Shown here in pieces: positions 14,467 through 22,980 of a DNA stretch of 64,000 nucleotides (positions are counted from its first letter, which is position 1; every line of letters starts with the position of its first letter). Position numbers and translations under genes: made by a program. Source of the stretch: Streptomyces albus subsp. albus (lineage in GTDB: Bacteria > Actinomycetota > Actinomycetes > Streptomycetales > Streptomycetaceae). The notes beneath the pieces were generated by a model. That model worked only from the letters and a program-made list of their open reading frames with translations, made no database searches and was not told where the DNA came from. The DNA is taken from contig NZ_JOID01000029.1 in assembly GCF_000719865.1 (NCBI RefSeq), forward strand, positions 10,305-74,304. The letters are read 5' to 3'.

Positions 14467-14481
14467 GTTCGTATGGCGAAC
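14467..14481. promoter_or_regulatory. IclR-type operator candidate
   Basis: GTTCG (14467-14471), 5-bp spacer, CGAAC (14477-14481), downstream of the promoter boxes and upstream of the aldehyde dehydrogenase. IclR-family regulators of aromatic catabolism bind GTTCG...CGAAC palindromes. No iclR gene lies in the window, so the regulator would act from elsewhere. Confidence 0.4.
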
Positions 14482-14604
14482 GCAGGCTGTCCCGGACCCG
14501 GTTCGCGGTTGCCCTTGGCCGGGCGCGGACCGGGCCCGCCGTGGACGCGGACCGGCCTTCGCACGCCCACCGCTCTCCCCCTCCAGCACGAAGGACATCC
14601 CCCG

Positions 14605-16065
14605 ATGACCCTCCACCGTGACCTGCTGATCGGCGGCAAGGACGTGCCGGCCGCCTCGGGCCGGACGACCCAGGACGTCAACCCGTACACGGGCGAGGTG
14701 TACGCCACCGTCGCCGCCGCCGGGACCGGGGACGTCACCCGGGCCGTGGACGCGGCGGACGCGGCGTTCGAGGAGTGGGCGGCCGTCAGCCCCTTCGCCC
14801 GGCGCAAGATCCTGCTGGACGCCGCCGATCTGCTGGAGTCCCGGAGCGACCAGGCCGCCGCCCACATGGCCGGGGAGGCCGGCGGCACCCGGCCGTGGGC
14901 CGGCTTCAACGTGGCGCTGGCCGCGCAGATGTTCCGGGAGGCCGCCTCGGCCGTCACCGCTCCGCGCGGCGAGGTGCTGACCGCCCAGGAACCGGGCGCG
15001 CTGGGGCTGGCCGTGCGCGAACCGGTCGGCGTGGTCGCGGCCTTCTCGCCCTGGAACGCCCCCGTGATCCTGGGCGTGCGCGCCGTCGCCGCCCCGCTCG
15101 CCGCGGGCAACACCGTGGTGCTCAAGCCCAGTGAGGACGCGCCGGTCTCCTGCGGCCTGTTCATCGCCGACGTCCTGCGGGACGCCGGGCTGCCCGACGG
15201 CGTCCTCAACGTCGTCACCAACGACCCCGCCGACGCGGCCGGGGTGGCCGAGGCGCTCATCGCCGACCCGCGGGTCCGCTCGGTCAACTTCACCGGCTCC
15301 ACCGGGGTCGGCCGCATCATCGGCGTCCACGCCGCCACCCATCTCAAGCCCGCCGTCCTGGAGCTGGGCGGCAAGAACGCCATCATCGTGCTGGAGGACG
15401 CCGACCTCGGCTACGCGGTGGACGCGGCCGCGTTCGGCGTCTTCATGAACTCCGGCCAGATCTGCATGTCCGGCGACCGGATCCTCGTCCACGCCTCGCT
15501 GGCCGAGGAGTTCACCGCCCGGTTCACCGCCAAGGTCGCCGCGCTGCCCAGCGGCAGCCCGGAGGACCCGCACACCGTCATCGGACCGCTCGTCACCGCC
15601 GCCGCGGCGCGGCGCGTGGCGGCCCTGGTGGCGGACGCCGTGGCGAAGGGCGCCACCGTGCTCACGGGCGGCGGCGAGCCCGAGGGCGCGGTGTACCCGG
15701 CGACGGTCCTCACCGGCGTGCCGAAGGAGGCGGAGCTGTACTACGGCGAAGCCTTCGGCCCGGTCTGCGTGATCGAGACCTTCGCCGACGACGACGAGGC
15801 CGTCGCGCTCGCCAACGACACGGACAACGGCCTCACTTGCGGCATCATCACGGAGAACGGCACCCACGGGCTGACGGTCGCCCGCCGGGTCCGCACGGGC
15901 ATCGTCCACATCGGTGACCAGTCCGTCGCCGACGAACCGCAGGCCCCGTTCGGCGGCTTCAAGGCCTCCGGCTACGGACGCTTCGGCGGCCGCTGGGGCA
16001 TCGAGGCGTTCACCAACACCCGCTGGGTCACCCTCGCCACCCAGCACGCCCACTTCCCGTTCTAG
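14605..16065 (+). CDS. aldehyde dehydrogenase, vanillin/salicylaldehyde type
   Basis: 486-aa NAD(P)-dependent aldehyde dehydrogenase. It has the cofactor motif FTGSTGVGR, the general base Glu ~253 in LELGGKNA, and the nucleophile Cys ~287 in NSGQICMSGDR. The ATG at 14605 has AAGGA (14591-14595) upstream and gives the usual family length. The opening TLHRDLLIGGKDVPAASG and the SPWNAPVILGVRA stretch resemble benzaldehyde, vanillin and salicylaldehyde dehydrogenases, but substrate assignment is inferred. It is monocistronic, with a likely IclR operator upstream and a strong palindrome 43 bp after its stop. Confidence 0.88.
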   Translation: MTLHRDLLIGGKDVPAASGRTTQDVNPYTGEVYATVAAAGTGDVTRAVDAADAAFEEWAAVSPFARRKILLDAADLLESRSDQAAAHMAGEAGGTRPWAGFNVALAAQMFREAASAVTAPRGEVLTAQEPGALGLAVREPVGVVAAFSPWNAPVILGVRAVAAPLAAGNTVVLKPSEDAPVSCGLFIADVLRDAGLPDGVLNVVTNDPADAAGVAEALIADPRVRSVNFTGSTGVGRIIGVHAATHLKPAVLELGGKNAIIVLEDADLGYAVDAAAFGVFMNSGQICMSGDRILVHASLAEEFTARFTAKVAALPSGSPEDPHTVIGPLVTAAAARRVAALVADAVAKGATVLTGGGEPEGAVYPATVLTGVPKEAELYYGEAFGPVCVIETFADDDEAVALANDTDNGLTCGIITENGTHGLTVARRVRTGIVHIGDQSVADEPQAPFGGFKASGYGRFGGRWGIEAFTNTRWVTLATQHAHFPF

Positions 16066-16107
16066 GGCGGGCCCGGCGGCGTCCGGTGCGTGCGATCGCG
16101 AGGCGGA

Positions 16108-16142
16108 GGGGCGTCCCGATACCGGGGGTATCGGGACGCCCC
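16108..16142. repeat. perfect 16+3+16 bp palindrome, dispersed element copy 1
   Basis: Arms GGGGCGTCCCGATACC (16108-16123) and its exact complement (16127-16142) with a GGG loop. It lies between convergent genes (aldehyde dehydrogenase and regulator) and may act as a bidirectional terminator. The flanks AGGCGGA before and CGACAAC after recur around a related palindrome at ~40965-41010, so it belongs to a repeat family. The remaining gap (16143-16401) is GC-rich and shows nothing else I can identify. Confidence 0.85.
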
Positions 16143-16401
16143 GACAACCGGCGAACGTGCGTGCCGAACTCCCCGTCGAAGGCGGGACTTGCGCAGCACG
16201 CCCCTGGGCCCGGCAGGCGGCGCCCGCCCGTCACGGAGCGGCGTCTTCCGCTGTGGTGAGGGGTGCCGGGCGGCGGGTCGGGGCAGCGCCGCCGGACGGG
16301 GACCGGTGCGGGCGTTGGCCGCGGACCCCGGCCCCGCGGGCACGGTGAGCAGGCCGCACCGAGGGCTTCCCCCGCCGGGTGGGGCTCCGTGGCGCGCGCC
16401 G

Positions 16402-17130
16402 TCAGCGGCCGGCCGGGCCGGGTGCCGGGCCGGCGGAGGGGCCGGCGCGCCGCAGCGTGGCGACGCACAGGCCCGGGGAGTCGAAGGGCCGCAGGCTTTC
16501 GACGGCGAGCGGGGCCCGCAGTGTCTCCAGCGCCCCCTGCATCAGCCCGAGGTGGATGCCGCAGACGATGTCCTGGCGGCGCCGGGCGACCTCGAGGAAC
16601 GGGCAGTTGTGGAGCCGGATCCTGGTCTCCCCGTCCTCCTCGGCCGCCTCCGTGACGAAACCCAGGCTCTGCAGGTTCTCCACCAGCCGCCGCTGCCCCT
16701 CCCCGGCGCCGACCGACTCGGTGGGGGCCGGGGCCTCGGTCAGATAGCCGCCCCAGGCGCGGCCGGCCTCGGTGGCGGCGGCCGCCGGGTCGTCGGCGGA
16801 GGAGGCGACGGCCCCGACCAGGATGTCGGCCAGGAGGCGGAAGCTGCGGGAGCCGTCCTCGCCGGCCTCGGCCGCCGAGTAGACGATCTTCGGCCGGCCG
16901 GGCTCGGTGCGCGGGGCGGTGCCGCGCACGGCCAGCTCCTCGGTGACCAGGGCGTCCAGGTGGAATCGGGCGGTGTTGAGGTGCACGCCCAGCCGGCCGG
17001 CCACCTCGGCCGCGCCGAGCGGCTCTCCGGAGGCCCGCAGGCACCGGAGTACGGCGTCCCGGCGGCCCCGGCGAGCGGGGGCCGGGGTGCGGGTTCCGGT
17101 TCCGGGATCGGTGAACTGTTCTCGCGGCAT
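16402..17130 (-). CDS. winged-helix regulator with SufR-like cysteines
   Basis: 242 aa. The N-terminal winged helix-turn-helix is ~residues 22-85 (RRDAVLRCLRASGEPLGAAE, then LGVHLNTARFHLDALV). The C-terminal half carries HNCPFLEVARRRQDIVCGIHLG and a later PGLCVATL. The Cys-x13-Cys plus a third Cys resembles the iron-sulfur site of SufR-type regulators. It lies 149 bp downstream of the nitric oxide reductase operon on the same strand, with its own promoter and palindrome. The simplest reading is an Fe-S repressor that senses NO and controls norB and itself (inference). A DeoR/ArsR-like regulator without a cluster is the alternative. The ATG at 17130 fits a leaderless transcript. Confidence 0.75.
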   Translation of the reverse strand: MPREQFTDPGTGTRTPAPARRGRRDAVLRCLRASGEPLGAAEVAGRLGVHLNTARFHLDALVTEELAVRGTAPRTEPGRPKIVYSAAEAGEDGSRSFRLLADILVGAVASSADDPAAAATEAGRAWGGYLTEAPAPTESVGAGEGQRRLVENLQSLGFVTEAAEEDGETRIRLHNCPFLEVARRRQDIVCGIHLGLMQGALETLRAPLAVESLRPFDSPGLCVATLRRAGPSAGPAPGPAGR

Positions 17131-17136
17131 ACGACG

Positions 17137-17180
17137 ATGTTACAAGTGGTGCACGTAGAAACAAGCCCTGCCGTTTCTAC
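17137..17180 (-). promoter_or_regulatory. leaderless promoter and palindromic operator of the Cys-regulator
   Basis: The palindrome GTAGAAAC (17155-17162) / GTTTCTAC (17173-17180) has a 10-bp spacer. On the minus strand a TTGTTT box overlaps the palindrome, and TAACAT lies at 17142-17137, 6 nt before the ATG at 17130. A repressor bound here would block the -35 region, which fits autoregulation. Confidence 0.6.
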
Positions 17181-17279
17181 CGTTTCCGGGCCCCGCCGCG
17201 AGGGGCCGCGGTGCGCACCGGAGCGGGCGGGAGCACCGGCCGGGGCGGACGGCCGGTGCTCCCGCGCGTCACCCCGGCG

Positions 17280-17654
17280 TCAATCCGGCGGGGAGACCGG
17301 CGCGTGCCGCAGCTTCCGTGCCAGTGACACCCCCAGCAGCACGTGCGGGAGCGACACGGCGGCGAGGAGCGCGGCCTCGGACGGCCGGTGGTGGCGGACC
17401 AGCTCCGCGGCCGCCAGGACCACGGCCACCACGGAGACGAACAGGGTCACCACCCGGTGGAAGCGGCCCACCTCCGAGTGCGGCCAGTCGTCCGGGGCCG
17501 CCGGCTCGGGCGCGTCCGGAACCGCTCGCCGGTAGCCGGCGAACACCCGGGAGGCCCAGGCGCTCGTCGTCTGGCGTCCGTAGACCTCCAGCCCCGCGGC
17601 GACCGCCAGAAGGACCAGGAGGTATCCGGCGGCGAGCAGCACCTCCCCGCTCAT
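17280..17654 (-). CDS. small membrane protein encoded with NO reductase
   Basis: 124 aa with one N-terminal membrane span (LLAAGYLLVLLAVAAGL) and one or two more in the second half (VVTLFVSVVAVVLAAAELV; LLAAVSLPHVLLGVSLARKL). The ATG overlaps the norB stop (ATGA), so it is translationally coupled. I do not recognise a named family. Coupling to a quinol NO reductase suggests an assembly, stability or accessory role in that membrane complex. Confidence 0.7.
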   Translation of the reverse strand: MSGEVLLAAGYLLVLLAVAAGLEVYGRQTTSAWASRVFAGYRRAVPDAPEPAAPDDWPHSEVGRFHRVVTLFVSVVAVVLAAAELVRHHRPSEAALLAAVSLPHVLLGVSLARKLRHAPVSPPD

Positions 17655-20179
17655 GGGGCCACCGGTCCCGGTGCGGGCCGGCCTCCGGTGTCACCGGCCG
17701 CGTCCGGCGGTCCCTCGGCGGCTCCCTCCGCGCGCTCCACCGCCTCGGTTGCGGGGGCGCCCGCCTGCACGGGCACCCGCGCCGGGTCCGGCCGCTCCGC
17801 CGCGCCCGCCGCTTCCGGGGTGTCCGCCGGGTCCGGCACGACCTCGGTGAACAGCAGCGCGGTCTCGGGTGCGTCCGGGTGCCGGGTGCGGCCGGCCCGG
17901 TGCCGTACACCGAGCCAGGTCATCCAGAGCACCGGCAGGACGCCGCCGACCATGAACACCACGTCGCCCGGGAGCCGCAGCCACTCCAGGAACACATTGG
18001 TACCGCCCTGCAGGTAGCCGAGGCTGCGCGCGTCGGCGTAGCCGCTCTCCACGACCTCGTAGAGCTGGAGGGCGCCGGCGGGCAGCAGGGTGGCGAAGGA
18101 CATCCAGGCGAGGCCGAGGTTGAGGGACCAGAACGCCATCCGCGGCCAGCGGTCCGACCAGTGCTTCTCCGGGATGAGGTAGCGCAGCGCGAAGACGGCG
18201 AAGCCGACGGCCAGCATGCCGTAGACGCCCATCATGGCGGCGTGCGCGTGGTTGGCCGTCAGGCCGGTGCCCATCTCGTAGTAGGAGACGATCGGCAGGT
18301 TGATCAGGAAGCCGAAGACCCCGGCGCCGAGGAAGTTCCAGAAGCCCACGGCGGCCAGGAACATGACGGCCCAGCGGTGCGGGAACGGCGCACCGGACTT
18401 GCTCCGCCGCTGCGCCCCGAGCTTCAGGAAGCTCCAGGCCTCGACGGTGAGGAAGAGCAGCGGGACGACCTCCAGGGCGGAGAACGTCGCGCCGAGCGCG
18501 AGGTGTTCGGCCGGCTCACCCGAGAAGTACAGGTGGTGCATGGTGCCGATGACACCGCCCGCGCCGTAGAGCACGATGTCCAGGAAGATGACGGCGAGCG
18601 CGACCCGCTCGCGCACCACGCCGAGGAGGACGAAGAGGTACGCCACCGTGGCGGTGGTGAAGAGCTCCATGAAGTCCTCGACCCACAGGTGCACCACGAT
18701 GAAGCGCCAGAAGTCGGCGACGACGAAGTCGCTGCGCGGGGTGGCCAGCAGGCCGACGGCGTAGAAGGCGGGCAGGGCGAGCGCGGCCAGCAGGAACAGC
18801 CACGGCATGTTCGCGACGCTCTCCCGCTTCAGCCGGCGGTGCAGTCCGCGGTAGAGGATGACGACCCAGATGGCCAGGCCCACCACCAGCAGGGTCTGCC
18901 AGAAGCGTCCCAGGTCCAGGTACTCCCAGCCCTGGTTGCCGAAGAGGCTCCAGAGGTCGTCGAACCAGCCCCGCTGGCCGGCGAGTTCGCCCAGCATGCT
19001 GCCGACGACCACCACGACCAGGGCACCGAGCAGGATCCGCGTGAGCAGCGCCTGCCGGCGGGGCTCCCAGCCCTTGGCGATCAGCGGGATGATGAAGATG
19101 CCGATGGCCAGGAAGGAGGTGACGACCCAGAAGATGGAGAGCTGGACGTGCCAGGTGCGGGTCAGGTTGTACGGCAGCCACTGGTCGAGCGGGACACCGA
19201 AGAAGCTCTCCAGGTCGGCCCGGTAGTGCTGGGCGGCGGAGCCCAGCAGCGTCTGGACCAGGAACAGCCCGGCCATGACGAAGAAGAACCAGGCGGTGGC
19301 CCGCTGGGACGGGGTGAGCCGGACCTGGTCGGGAGCGTGGAAGCGCAGCTCACGCTGGTCACGGCCGTGCCAGCCGAGGAAGTTCCAGCGGCCGAAGGCG
19401 GCGAACAGGGCGCCCGCGCCGACCAGCAGGAAGATCAGCGACAGGACGCTCCAGGTGACCGTGTGGCCGGTGGGCTCGTTGTCGACGAGCGGCTCGGCGG
19501 GCCAGTTGTTGGTGTACGAGTAGTCCTCGCCGGGGCGGTCCGCGGCGGCGGTCCACGCCGACCAGCCGAAGTAGGCGGTGACGTCGTGGATGTCGGCGGG
19601 GTCGGTGATCGCGTTGGGCCGCAGGCCCTGCTTGCCCTCGGGCCGGCCGAGCAGGTCGGCGTAGTGCTCGGTGAGCTTGTCGAAGGCGGCGGCCTGTTCG
19701 CCGGTCCAGACGAGGGTGCCCGTCTTCTCGTCGTAGCGGTTGGTCCGGAAGTCCCGGACGGTCCGCTCGGCCGCGTCCGGCGTGCCGGCCCCGCCGTGGG
19801 CCTTCCGCACCAGGGTGGCGCTGCGGTGCAGGTAGTCGGCCGTGAAGTCCGGGCCGAGGTAGGCACCGTGGCCGTAGATCGAGCCGTACTGCATCAGGCC
19901 GTTGCTCAAGAACACCTCCTGGCCCCGGCGGACGTCCTCACCGGTGAAGACCGTCTCGCCGGCGGAGGTGACGGTGCGGTCGGGGATCGGGGGCCCGGCC
20001 TGGTAGGTGCGGACAGCCAGGAATCCCAGGACGAAGAACCCGCCCAGGGTCACCAGGATGGCCGCCTGCACCCAGCCGCGGGCGATCATGCGCCGCCGCT
20101 TCCCGGCCGGCTGTCCCGTGCCTCCGCCGTCCGCGGGGTCCGCGGCGGGGGGTGGGCCCGCCGCTTCTGCTGTCGCCAT
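17651..20179 (-). CDS. norB: quinol-dependent nitric oxide reductase (qNor)
   Basis: 842-aa single-subunit NO reductase (2 NO + quinol to N2O). The N-terminal span is followed by the extracellular qNor domain (YGSIYGHGAYLGPDFTADYLHR). About twelve more membrane spans carry VHLWVEDFMELF, GTMHHLYFSGEP, SALEVVPLLFLTVEAW and HAHAAMMGVYGM, the heme/non-heme iron ligand regions. The heme-c motif of cNor is absent, as expected for qNor. The C-terminal ~70 residues are an Ala/Pro/Gly-rich extension beyond the usual ~760 aa. The start has AGGAGG 4-5 nt upstream. It is coupled to a small membrane gene and followed by a Cys-rich regulator. Likely role: detoxification of NO from host, soil or endogenous nitrite reduction. 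Confidence 0.92.
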   Translation of the reverse strand: MATAEAAGPPPAADPADGGGTGQPAGKRRRMIARGWVQAAILVTLGGFFVLGFLAVRTYQAGPPIPDRTVTSAGETVFTGEDVRRGQEVFLSNGLMQYGSIYGHGAYLGPDFTADYLHRSATLVRKAHGGAGTPDAAERTVRDFRTNRYDEKTGTLVWTGEQAAAFDKLTEHYADLLGRPEGKQGLRPNAITDPADIHDVTAYFGWSAWTAAADRPGEDYSYTNNWPAEPLVDNEPTGHTVTWSVLSLIFLLVGAGALFAAFGRWNFLGWHGRDQRELRFHAPDQVRLTPSQRATAWFFFVMAGLFLVQTLLGSAAQHYRADLESFFGVPLDQWLPYNLTRTWHVQLSIFWVVTSFLAIGIFIIPLIAKGWEPRRQALLTRILLGALVVVVVGSMLGELAGQRGWFDDLWSLFGNQGWEYLDLGRFWQTLLVVGLAIWVVILYRGLHRRLKRESVANMPWLFLLAALALPAFYAVGLLATPRSDFVVADFWRFIVVHLWVEDFMELFTTATVAYLFVLLGVVRERVALAVIFLDIVLYGAGGVIGTMHHLYFSGEPAEHLALGATFSALEVVPLLFLTVEAWSFLKLGAQRRSKSGAPFPHRWAVMFLAAVGFWNFLGAGVFGFLINLPIVSYYEMGTGLTANHAHAAMMGVYGMLAVGFAVFALRYLIPEKHWSDRWPRMAFWSLNLGLAWMSFATLLPAGALQLYEVVESGYADARSLGYLQGGTNVFLEWLRLPGDVVFMVGGVLPVLWMTWLGVRHRAGRTRHPDAPETALLFTEVVPDPADTPEAAGAAERPDPARVPVQAGAPATEAVERAEGAAEGPPDAAGDTGGRPAPGPVAP

Positions 20180-20229
20180 GAGTCCTCCTCGGGTGATCCC
20201 GGGCGCGGCGCGCGCCGTGCTTCGAGAGG

Positions 20230-20258
20230 ATCATAAACCCAAGGAGTTTTGTATTTAA
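20230..20258 (-). promoter_or_regulatory. norB promoter with inverted repeat in the spacer
   Basis: On the minus strand TTAAAT (20258-20253), 17 bp, TATGAT (20235-20230). An AAAC/GTTT inverted repeat with 7-bp spacing lies within the spacer, where a repressor could block polymerase. This is the AT-richest patch of the 128-bp gap before norB. Confidence 0.5.
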
Positions 20259-20307
20259 CACGGATACCGGGTTCTACGGTTGGGGCAGGTTCGCGGGCCG
20301 TGCCGCC

Positions 20308-21765
20308 TCAGGCGTGCGGCCGGATATTGGCGTTGAGGCGGAAGAGGTTGCCCGGGTCGTACCGGGCCTTGATCTCCGCGAGGCGTTCGTAGTTCCTGCC
20401 GTAGCCCTCGCGCAGCTGCTGCTCGCCCTCCTCCAGGAAACCGGGGAAGTTGAGATAGGTGCCGCCGCCGGAGTACGAGCGCAGGTCCGCGGCGGTCTCC
20501 CGCACCCAGGCCATGTTGGCGGCCGAGTCGGCCTCGTCCGTCCAGTTCCCCTCGATGCCGAACAGGTACGGCGAGTTCCGGTTCGCGAACGCGGTCTCCC
20601 GCTCCCCCACCCGGGCCATCGCGCCGCCCTGGAACCAGATGTCGATGGTCGAGGCCGCCGACGGCGCCGCGGCGGCGTGCGCGGTCAGGCGGTCGATGAG
20701 TTCGTCCCCGAGCCCGTCCGCGTTCACGGATTTCCAGTAGTAGCGCCCGCCGTCCGGATAGTCCGCGTCCAGGACGGTCTGCGCCCCGGTGTAGGGCAGC
20801 ACGCCGCTGAGGTCGGCGATCGGCTCGGCGACGTCCCGGAACGGCAGCAGGGCCCGCTCCCCCTCCGCCGGGTCGCCGGGGAAGAGTGCCAGCACCGCGA
20901 CGAAGGGCTGCCCGTACGCCCCGGGCGGGAACTCCGGGGCCTCCGGGATCCGGCCGAGGACCCCGATCGGGGCCGCCGGGACGGGGCTCTCCCGCAGGCA
21001 CCGCTCGCAGTCCCGCAGCACCTCGCGGGCCCGGTCCGCGGGGAAGTAGACGTTGCAGAAGTAGACCTCCGGCCCCACCGGGTACAGCCGGTACTCGAAG
21101 GAGGTGACGACGCCGAAGTTGCCCCCGCCGCCCCGGATCGCCCAGAAGAGGTCCGCGTTCTCCTCCTCCCGCGCGGTCAGGACGCGCCCGTCGGCGGTGA
21201 CGACCCGCGCCGACAGCAGGTTGTCGCAGCTCAGCCCGTGGGCACGGCGCAGCCAGCCCATGCCTCCGGACAGGGTGAGTCCGGCGATGCCGGTGGCGGA
21301 CACCACCCCCAGCGGGGCGGCCAGCCCGTGCCGCTGGGTCGCGCGGTCGACGTCGCCCAGGGTGCAGCCGCCCCCGGCCAGCGCCGTGCGCGCCTCCGGA
21401 TCGACCGTGACCTCCCGCATCTCCGACAGGTCGATCACCAGCCCGCCGTCGCAGAGGGCCTGTCCGGCCACGCCGTGGCCGCCGCCGCGGACGGCGAGCG
21501 GCAGCCCGTGGTCCCGGGCGAAGTCCACGGCGGCGGCCACGTCCTCCTCGCCCCGGCAGCGGGCCACGAGGGCCGGACGCTTGTCGATCATGCCGTTCCA
21601 CAGGGTCCGCGCCGGCTCGTAGCCGGGGTCGCCGGGACGGAGCAGCCTGCCCCGCAGCCGGGCGGCGAGCTCCTCCCCGCCGGCCCCCGCCACGGCGGCG
21701 TCCGCCGGGGAACGGCCCACCGCCGCCGGTCCGCTCCCGCCCCGGTCGCGCTGCTTCCCGCTCAT
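20308..21765 (-). CDS. FAD-linked oxidase, berberine-bridge-enzyme-like
   Basis: 485-aa secreted-type or cytosolic FAD oxidase of the PCMH/BBE group. The FAD-binding segment includes LAVRGGGHGVAGQ, with the 8-alpha-histidyl FAD His ~97. GLTLSGGMGWLRRAHGLSCDNLL and AIRGGGGNFGVVTSFEYRL follow. The BBE C-terminal signature RYDPGNLFRLNANI is intact. The position that holds the second covalent Cys in bicovalent enzymes reads GVVSATG here, so a single His link is expected. No signal peptide is evident. The gene is monocistronic, downstream of the norB promoter region and on the same strand. Substrates of this family range from sugars to alkaloids and polyketides; none can be assigned. Confidence 0.85.
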   Translation of the reverse strand: MSGKQRDRGGSGPAAVGRSPADAAVAGAGGEELAARLRGRLLRPGDPGYEPARTLWNGMIDKRPALVARCRGEEDVAAAVDFARDHGLPLAVRGGGHGVAGQALCDGGLVIDLSEMREVTVDPEARTALAGGGCTLGDVDRATQRHGLAAPLGVVSATGIAGLTLSGGMGWLRRAHGLSCDNLLSARVVTADGRVLTAREEENADLFWAIRGGGGNFGVVTSFEYRLYPVGPEVYFCNVYFPADRAREVLRDCERCLRESPVPAAPIGVLGRIPEAPEFPPGAYGQPFVAVLALFPGDPAEGERALLPFRDVAEPIADLSGVLPYTGAQTVLDADYPDGGRYYWKSVNADGLGDELIDRLTAHAAAAPSAASTIDIWFQGGAMARVGERETAFANRNSPYLFGIEGNWTDEADSAANMAWVRETAADLRSYSGGGTYLNFPGFLEEGEQQLREGYGRNYERLAEIKARYDPGNLFRLNANIRPHA

Positions 21766-21846
21766 GCCGGAACCTCCTCGGCTCCCAGCATCCGGCGCCG
21801 GGGGCCGGGCCGCATCCGGGCTTCCCCGCGGCGGCGCGCCGCCCGC

Positions 21847-22680
21847 TCAGTCGGTCGGCTTGCGCCCCACCCCGCCGCAGGTCAGCAGGCCCGCGATGTC
21901 CAGCGGTGCGCTCACCGGCCCGTCGGGCCGCCAGTACGGCAGATAGACCAGTCCGGGCTCGACCAGGTCCAGTCCGTCGAAGAAGCCGGCGATCTCCGTC
22001 ACGCTGCGGAGCCTGCCGGTGCCGAGGGCCTTCATCAGGACCTCCTGCAGGCCCCGGGCGGCGGCGGTGGAGGAGGAGGTGAAGTGCGTCAGCGACAGGT
22101 AACTGCCGGGCGCGATCGCCTTCTTGTAGGCCTCGACGATGCCCTGCGGATCGTAGGCGTCGACGACGTGGTGGATCACCGCGTGGAGCAGCAGGCCGAC
22201 GGGGCGGTCCAGGTCGAGGGCTGCGGTGACCTCGGGGTGGGTGAGCACCTTGTCCGGTTCCCGGACGTCGGCGTCGACCACGATGGTCCGGTGGTCGTCG
22301 GCGAGCAGCGCCCGGCCGTGGGCGTGCACGATCGGGTCGTTGTCGACGTAGACGACCTTCGCCCCGGGGATCACCGACCGCGCCACCTCATGGGTGTTCG
22401 GCGCCGTGGGCAGGCCGGATCCCAGGTCGAGGAACTGGTCGACGCCCATCTCGGCCAGATGGCGCACCACGCGCCCGTGCATGGCCCGGTTGAGCCGGGC
22501 TCCCGCGCCGCCGTCGGGGAACGCCTCGTTCAGTTCCTCCGCCACGGCGCGGTCCACCGGGTAGTTGTCCTTGCCGCCCAGGATCGCGTCGTAGACCCGG
22601 GCGATGCTGGGCCGGGTGGTGTCGATCTCCGGCGGCACGTGCTCCGGAGTCCGGTGTGTCCAGCTCATGTCGTCCGACAT
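21847..22680 (-). CDS. SAM-dependent methyltransferase, DUF574 type
   Basis: 277 aa. Family signatures are RPSIARVYDAILGGKDNYPVD near the start, QFLDLGSGLPTAPNTHEVA (the SAM loop), VVYVDNDPIVHAHGRALL and a terminal YWRPDG. This class is abundant in Streptomyces and usually sits beside XRE/DUF397 pairs, as here (66 bp downstream of the DUF397 gene). The biological substrate of the family is unknown. Probably third gene of the XRE operon. Confidence 0.85.
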   Translation of the reverse strand: MSDDMSWTHRTPEHVPPEIDTTRPSIARVYDAILGGKDNYPVDRAVAEELNEAFPDGGAGARLNRAMHGRVVRHLAEMGVDQFLDLGSGLPTAPNTHEVARSVIPGAKVVYVDNDPIVHAHGRALLADDHRTIVVDADVREPDKVLTHPEVTAALDLDRPVGLLLHAVIHHVVDAYDPQGIVEAYKKAIAPGSYLSLTHFTSSSTAAARGLQEVLMKALGTGRLRSVTEIAGFFDGLDLVEPGLVYLPYWRPDGPVSAPLDIAGLLTCGGVGRKPTD

Positions 22681-22746
22681 GCGGTGCCCTTTCAGTCACG
22701 GCGCCGGTCGACGGCGCGTCGGGTGTGCCCCCGGAAACGGGGCCGG

Positions 22747-22977
22747 TCAGGAGGACAGCAGCTGCGTCTTGCCGGCTGCCCAGCCCCGGGTGAAGGCCTC
22801 GATCTCGGGGAGGGTGAAGAGCAGCGCGGGGCCGTCGGGGTCCTCGGACTGGCGGACGGCGATCCGGCCGTCGCCCAGCTCCAGCGCCTCGACGCAGCTT
22901 CCGCCGTTGTCGCCGCTCCAGGGTTTCCGCCAGCCGTCTTCCCCGAGCTCCCGGGCTGCGCTGTACACGCGGTCCAT
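22747..22977 (-). CDS. DUF397 small regulatory-partner protein
   Basis: 76 aa with the DUF397 pattern: WRKPWSGDNGGSCVEAL, a central VRQSEDPDGPALLFT, and EIEAFTRGWAAG at the end. Such proteins are encoded beside WhiJ-like XRE regulators and are thought to bind and modulate them. The start lies 3 bp after the stop of the XRE gene, so translation is probably coupled. Confidence 0.9.
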   Translation of the reverse strand: MDRVYSAARELGEDGWRKPWSGDNGGSCVEALELGDGRIAVRQSEDPDGPALLFTLPEIEAFTRGWAAGKTQLLSS

Positions 22978-22980
22978 GGT

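Noticed and set aside
16108..16142. Simple intrinsic terminator
   Set aside because: It has no T-run and a relative at ~40970 lies in a different setting, so a repeat-family element is more likely, though it may still terminate transcription.
20308..21765. Bicovalent flavin in the BBE-like oxidase
   Set aside because: The Cys in LSCDNLL is not at the covalent position; the matching segment reads GVVSATG, without Cys.
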